Source: Deltaproteobacteria bacterium
GTDB lineage: Bacteria > SAR324 > NAC60-12
Length of the DNA: 16,824 nt
Reading direction: 5' to 3'
NCBI GenBank assembly: GCA_002716165.1
Contig: PAZT01000050.1
Span: forward strand, 1-16,824
This document shows positions 14,489 to 16,824 of this stretch, piece by piece. The notes beneath the pieces are model-generated. The model searched no databases, was not told where the DNA came from, and saw nothing but the letters and a program-made list of their open reading frames with translations. The position numbers and the translations under genes were made by a program. Within the stretch, counting starts at the first letter, position 1; the number at the start of each line of letters is the position of its first letter.

Positions 14489-16824
14489 ATGACCTCACTA
14501 GCCAAAACTTACGAACCTAAAGGGGTTGAAAAAGAAATTTCAAAACTTTGGGAATCTGCGGGTGCGTTTCGTGCTGATGCCTTTTCAGAAAAACCTGCTT
14601 TCACCATTTCCATGCCTCCACCAAATGCCACAGGACAATTACATGTAGGTCATGCAGTCATGCTGGTTCTTGAAGATATCCTTATTCGCTGGCATAGAAT
14701 GAATGGATACGAAGCTCTTTGGCTTCCCGGTACCGATCATGCTGCAATTGCTACTGAAAATGTTGTTTTGCAGCAGATAAAAGAACAAGAAGGAATTACA
14801 GATCCTCGTTCAGTACTTGGTAGAGATGAAATTTTGAAAAGAATTGCAGATTATGTTAAAAATTCTCAGGGAACTATACGCAGCCAAGTTAAGGCGATGG
14901 GTTCAAGCTGCGATTGGAGCCGCGAACGCTACACTATGGATCATCAACTTAACCGATGCGTTAATGAAACATTTCTGAGGATGTATAAAGATAATTTAAT
15001 TTATCAAGGCCCCCGTATTGTAAATTGGGATCCTCATTTAAAAACAAATGTTTCAGATGATGAAGTTGAAAGAAAAAGCACTAAGTCACCATTTTATACA
15101 TTTCAATACGGTCCCTTCCAGATAGGCACGGTACGTCCTGAAACAAAATTTGGAGATAAATATGTGGTCATGCATCCAGATGACAAGCGTTACAGCAAAC
15201 ATAAACATGGTGATACATTTGAATGTGAGTGGATAAATGGGATGGTCACAGCAACAATTATAAAGGATAATGTAGTTGATCCAAAATTTGGTACAGGTGT
15301 TATGACGATAACACCTTGGCATGATCATGTTGATTTTGGGATCGCGGAAAGAAACGGTTTAGATAAGGAACCTGTTATAGATTTTGAAGGAAAACTTCTT
15401 CCAATAGCAAACGAATTTGCCGGAATGGGAATTGAAGAAGCACGCCCAAAAATTGTAGAAAAGCTTCAAAAAAAAGGATTGCTGGTGGATACTGATTCCA
15501 ATTATACTCACAGTAAATCATTTAACAGCCGGGGAGGCGGTGCTATTGAACCCCAAATTAGAAAACAATGGTTTATAGACGTTAATAAACCAGCTGTGAC
15601 CTGGAAAGATAGAAAGCTTAGTCTTAAAGGGATATTAATTGATGTAGTCCGTTCAGGAAATATAAAGCTTGTTCCTAAACGTTTTAATTCAACATATTTT
15701 CATTGGGTAGAAAATTTACAGGATTGGTGCATTTCTCGTCAAATATGGTGGGGTCATCGAATACCAGTTTATTACAATGGAAATGATACAAGAGTAAGTC
15801 TCAAAAAACCTGAAGCATTCAAAGGGTGGGAGCAGGATCCTGATACACTAGACACCTGGTTTTCATCTGCACTCTGGACATGGAGTACATTAATTGATCC
15901 TGAATTAGCAAAAGACTATTCTCTTTCACTTGAAGATGTTTTGGAACGTAGCCCTGATTTTCAGAAGTTTCATCCGACTGACATCATGGAAACTGGTTAC
16001 GATATATTATTTTTCTGGGTAGCGAGAATGATTTTGATGACCACATATATGCTTCATGCAGTCCCTTTTAAAACAGTTTACCTACATGGACTTATAAGAA
16101 CTCGTGAAGGGAAAAAGATGTCGAAGTCTGATCCAAAATCTGTGATAGACCCTTTAGACAGTATTAAAAAATTTGGAGCAGATGCATTGCGTATAGCTCT
16201 AGTGTCTGGAACAGGACCGGGTCAGGACTTACGTCTATATCCTGAAAAAATGGAAAGTAGCAGACGCTTTACAAATAAAATCTGGAATGCTGGAAGATAT
16301 ATTTTAATGACTATACCAGATGGGACTTTGATAACTGCGCCTATTACAGTAAATTCTGAACTAGCTAAATGGTTACTACATGGACTGAATGATTTAATTA
16401 AAGACACACAATCTAGACTTGAATCTCACCGATTGTCAGATGTTGCAGATAATCTAAAAAGTTTCTTTTGGGGTGATTTTTGCGACTGGTACCTTGAAAT
16501 GGATAAAAGTCCAAATCGAACCAATGAAAATGATCAGGTACTTGCATTTGCATTTACAACTTTGATCAAGATGCTACATCTTTATGTTCCATTCGTTACT
16601 GAAGCGTTGTGGAAAGAATTTAAGCAACCAAAAATGTTGGCTTTCAGTGAATGGCCTAAAACACTCCCTTATAAATTCAAAGCATCTTATGAACGAATTG
16701 AATTAATTAAAGAAAGTATTTCGCAAATACGAACTTTACGCGAAAAAGCAAATATAGGTCTGGAAATTAAGATATCTGCAACATTGTTTTCCAAAGCAAA
16801 TGCTTCAATTTTTAAGGAGCATCA
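14489..16824 (+). CDS. valS: Valyl-tRNA synthetase, 3' end cut by the window
   Basis: The frame from the ATG at 14489 stays open to the window edge, giving 778 residues with no stop; the remaining C-terminal part is missing. It charges tRNA-Val with valine. The class I signatures are present: PPPNATGQLHVGHA with HVGH at 52-55 (HIGH motif) and KMSKS at 543-547. The CP1 editing domain begins near TVRPET at 214-219 and includes GTGVMTITPWHDHVDFGIAER, which marks ValS. WCISRQIWWGHRIPVYY and DTWFSSALW (from 455) complete the catalytic fold. The anticodon-binding helical domain follows (NKIWNAGRY, FFWGDFCDWYLE). The editing domain (KFGDKYVVMHPDDKRY, EFAGMGIEEARP) and METGYDILFFWVARMILMTTY resemble the Patescibacteria-type ValS as I remember it, more than the E. 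coli type. After KMSKS it reads DPKSVIDPL rather than the common LGNVIDPL. No Shine-Dalgarno precedes the ATG, but MTSLAKTYEPKGVEKEISKLWE is the expected N-terminus. Confidence 0.95.
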   Translation, partial: MTSLAKTYEPKGVEKEISKLWESAGAFRADAFSEKPAFTISMPPPNATGQLHVGHAVMLVLEDILIRWHRMNGYEALWLPGTDHAAIATENVVLQQIKEQEGITDPRSVLGRDEILKRIADYVKNSQGTIRSQVKAMGSSCDWSRERYTMDHQLNRCVNETFLRMYKDNLIYQGPRIVNWDPHLKTNVSDDEVERKSTKSPFYTFQYGPFQIGTVRPETKFGDKYVVMHPDDKRYSKHKHGDTFECEWINGMVTATIIKDNVVDPKFGTGVMTITPWHDHVDFGIAERNGLDKEPVIDFEGKLLPIANEFAGMGIEEARPKIVEKLQKKGLLVDTDSNYTHSKSFNSRGGGAIEPQIRKQWFIDVNKPAVTWKDRKLSLKGILIDVVRSGNIKLVPKRFNSTYFHWVENLQDWCISRQIWWGHRIPVYYNGNDTRVSLKKPEAFKGWEQDPDTLDTWFSSALWTWSTLIDPELAKDYSLSLEDVLERSPDFQKFHPTDIMETGYDILFFWVARMILMTTYMLHAVPFKTVYLHGLIRTREGKKMSKSDPKSVIDPLDSIKKFGADALRIALVSGTGPGQDLRLYPEKMESSRRFTNKIWNAGRYILMTIPDGTLITAPITVNSELAKWLLHGLNDLIKDTQSRLESHRLSDVADNLKSFFWGDFCDWYLEMDKSPNRTNENDQVLAFAFTTLIKMLHLYVPFVTEALWKEFKQPKMLAFSEWPKTLPYKFKASYERIELIKESISQIRTLREKANIGLEIKISATLFSKANASIFKEH

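Overview
The window is about 16.8 kb of AT-rich DNA (roughly one third G+C by eye, with no obvious compositional break). It looks like chromosomal DNA of a Gram-negative-type bacterium: there is a 905-aa SecA with a C-terminal zinc tail, a lipoprotein, a large secreted TPR protein and ordinary housekeeping genes. Several starts lack a clear Shine-Dalgarno sequence (aacS, the ABC-F gene, valS). The taxon cannot be fixed from the sequence alone. The SecA resembles those of Spirochaetes/Deltaproteobacteria-type lineages as I remember them. The ValS looks like the type I associate with Patescibacteria (CPR), which may reflect horizontal transfer. A SAR324-like or other uncultured lineage is a guess.

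Layout. Bases 1-366 hold no convincing gene but contain a promoter-like element. A two-gene unit follows: a small membrane-anchored protein (367-798) and acetoacetyl-CoA synthetase (808-2769), 9 bp apart. A gene for an unrecognised 375-aa protein (2792-3919, minus) converges on it, with a small AT-rich hairpin between the two stops. A 309-bp divergent spacer leads to a YheS-like ABC-F ATPase (4229-6169). Next come a 1166-aa secreted TPR-CHAT protease-like protein (6364-9864) and, 2 bp later, a plant-type L-asparaginase/isoaspartyl peptidase (9867-10715), apparently one transcription unit. A minus-strand lipoprotein gene (10727-11269) has a perfect 16-bp palindrome just upstream of its start. 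secA (11541-14258) and the 5' 2.3 kb of valS (14489 to the window edge) complete the window.

How the genes relate. AacS activates acetoacetate to acetoacetyl-CoA. ABC-F, SecA and ValS serve translation and secretion. The most distinctive locus is the CHAT-peptidase pair: about 14 kinesin-light-chain-type TPRs, a CHAT domain with its His and Cys intact, and a full EF-hand-type loop between those two residues, tightly coupled to an isoaspartyl peptidase. I found no rRNA, tRNA, CRISPR array, insertion sequence or phage gene.
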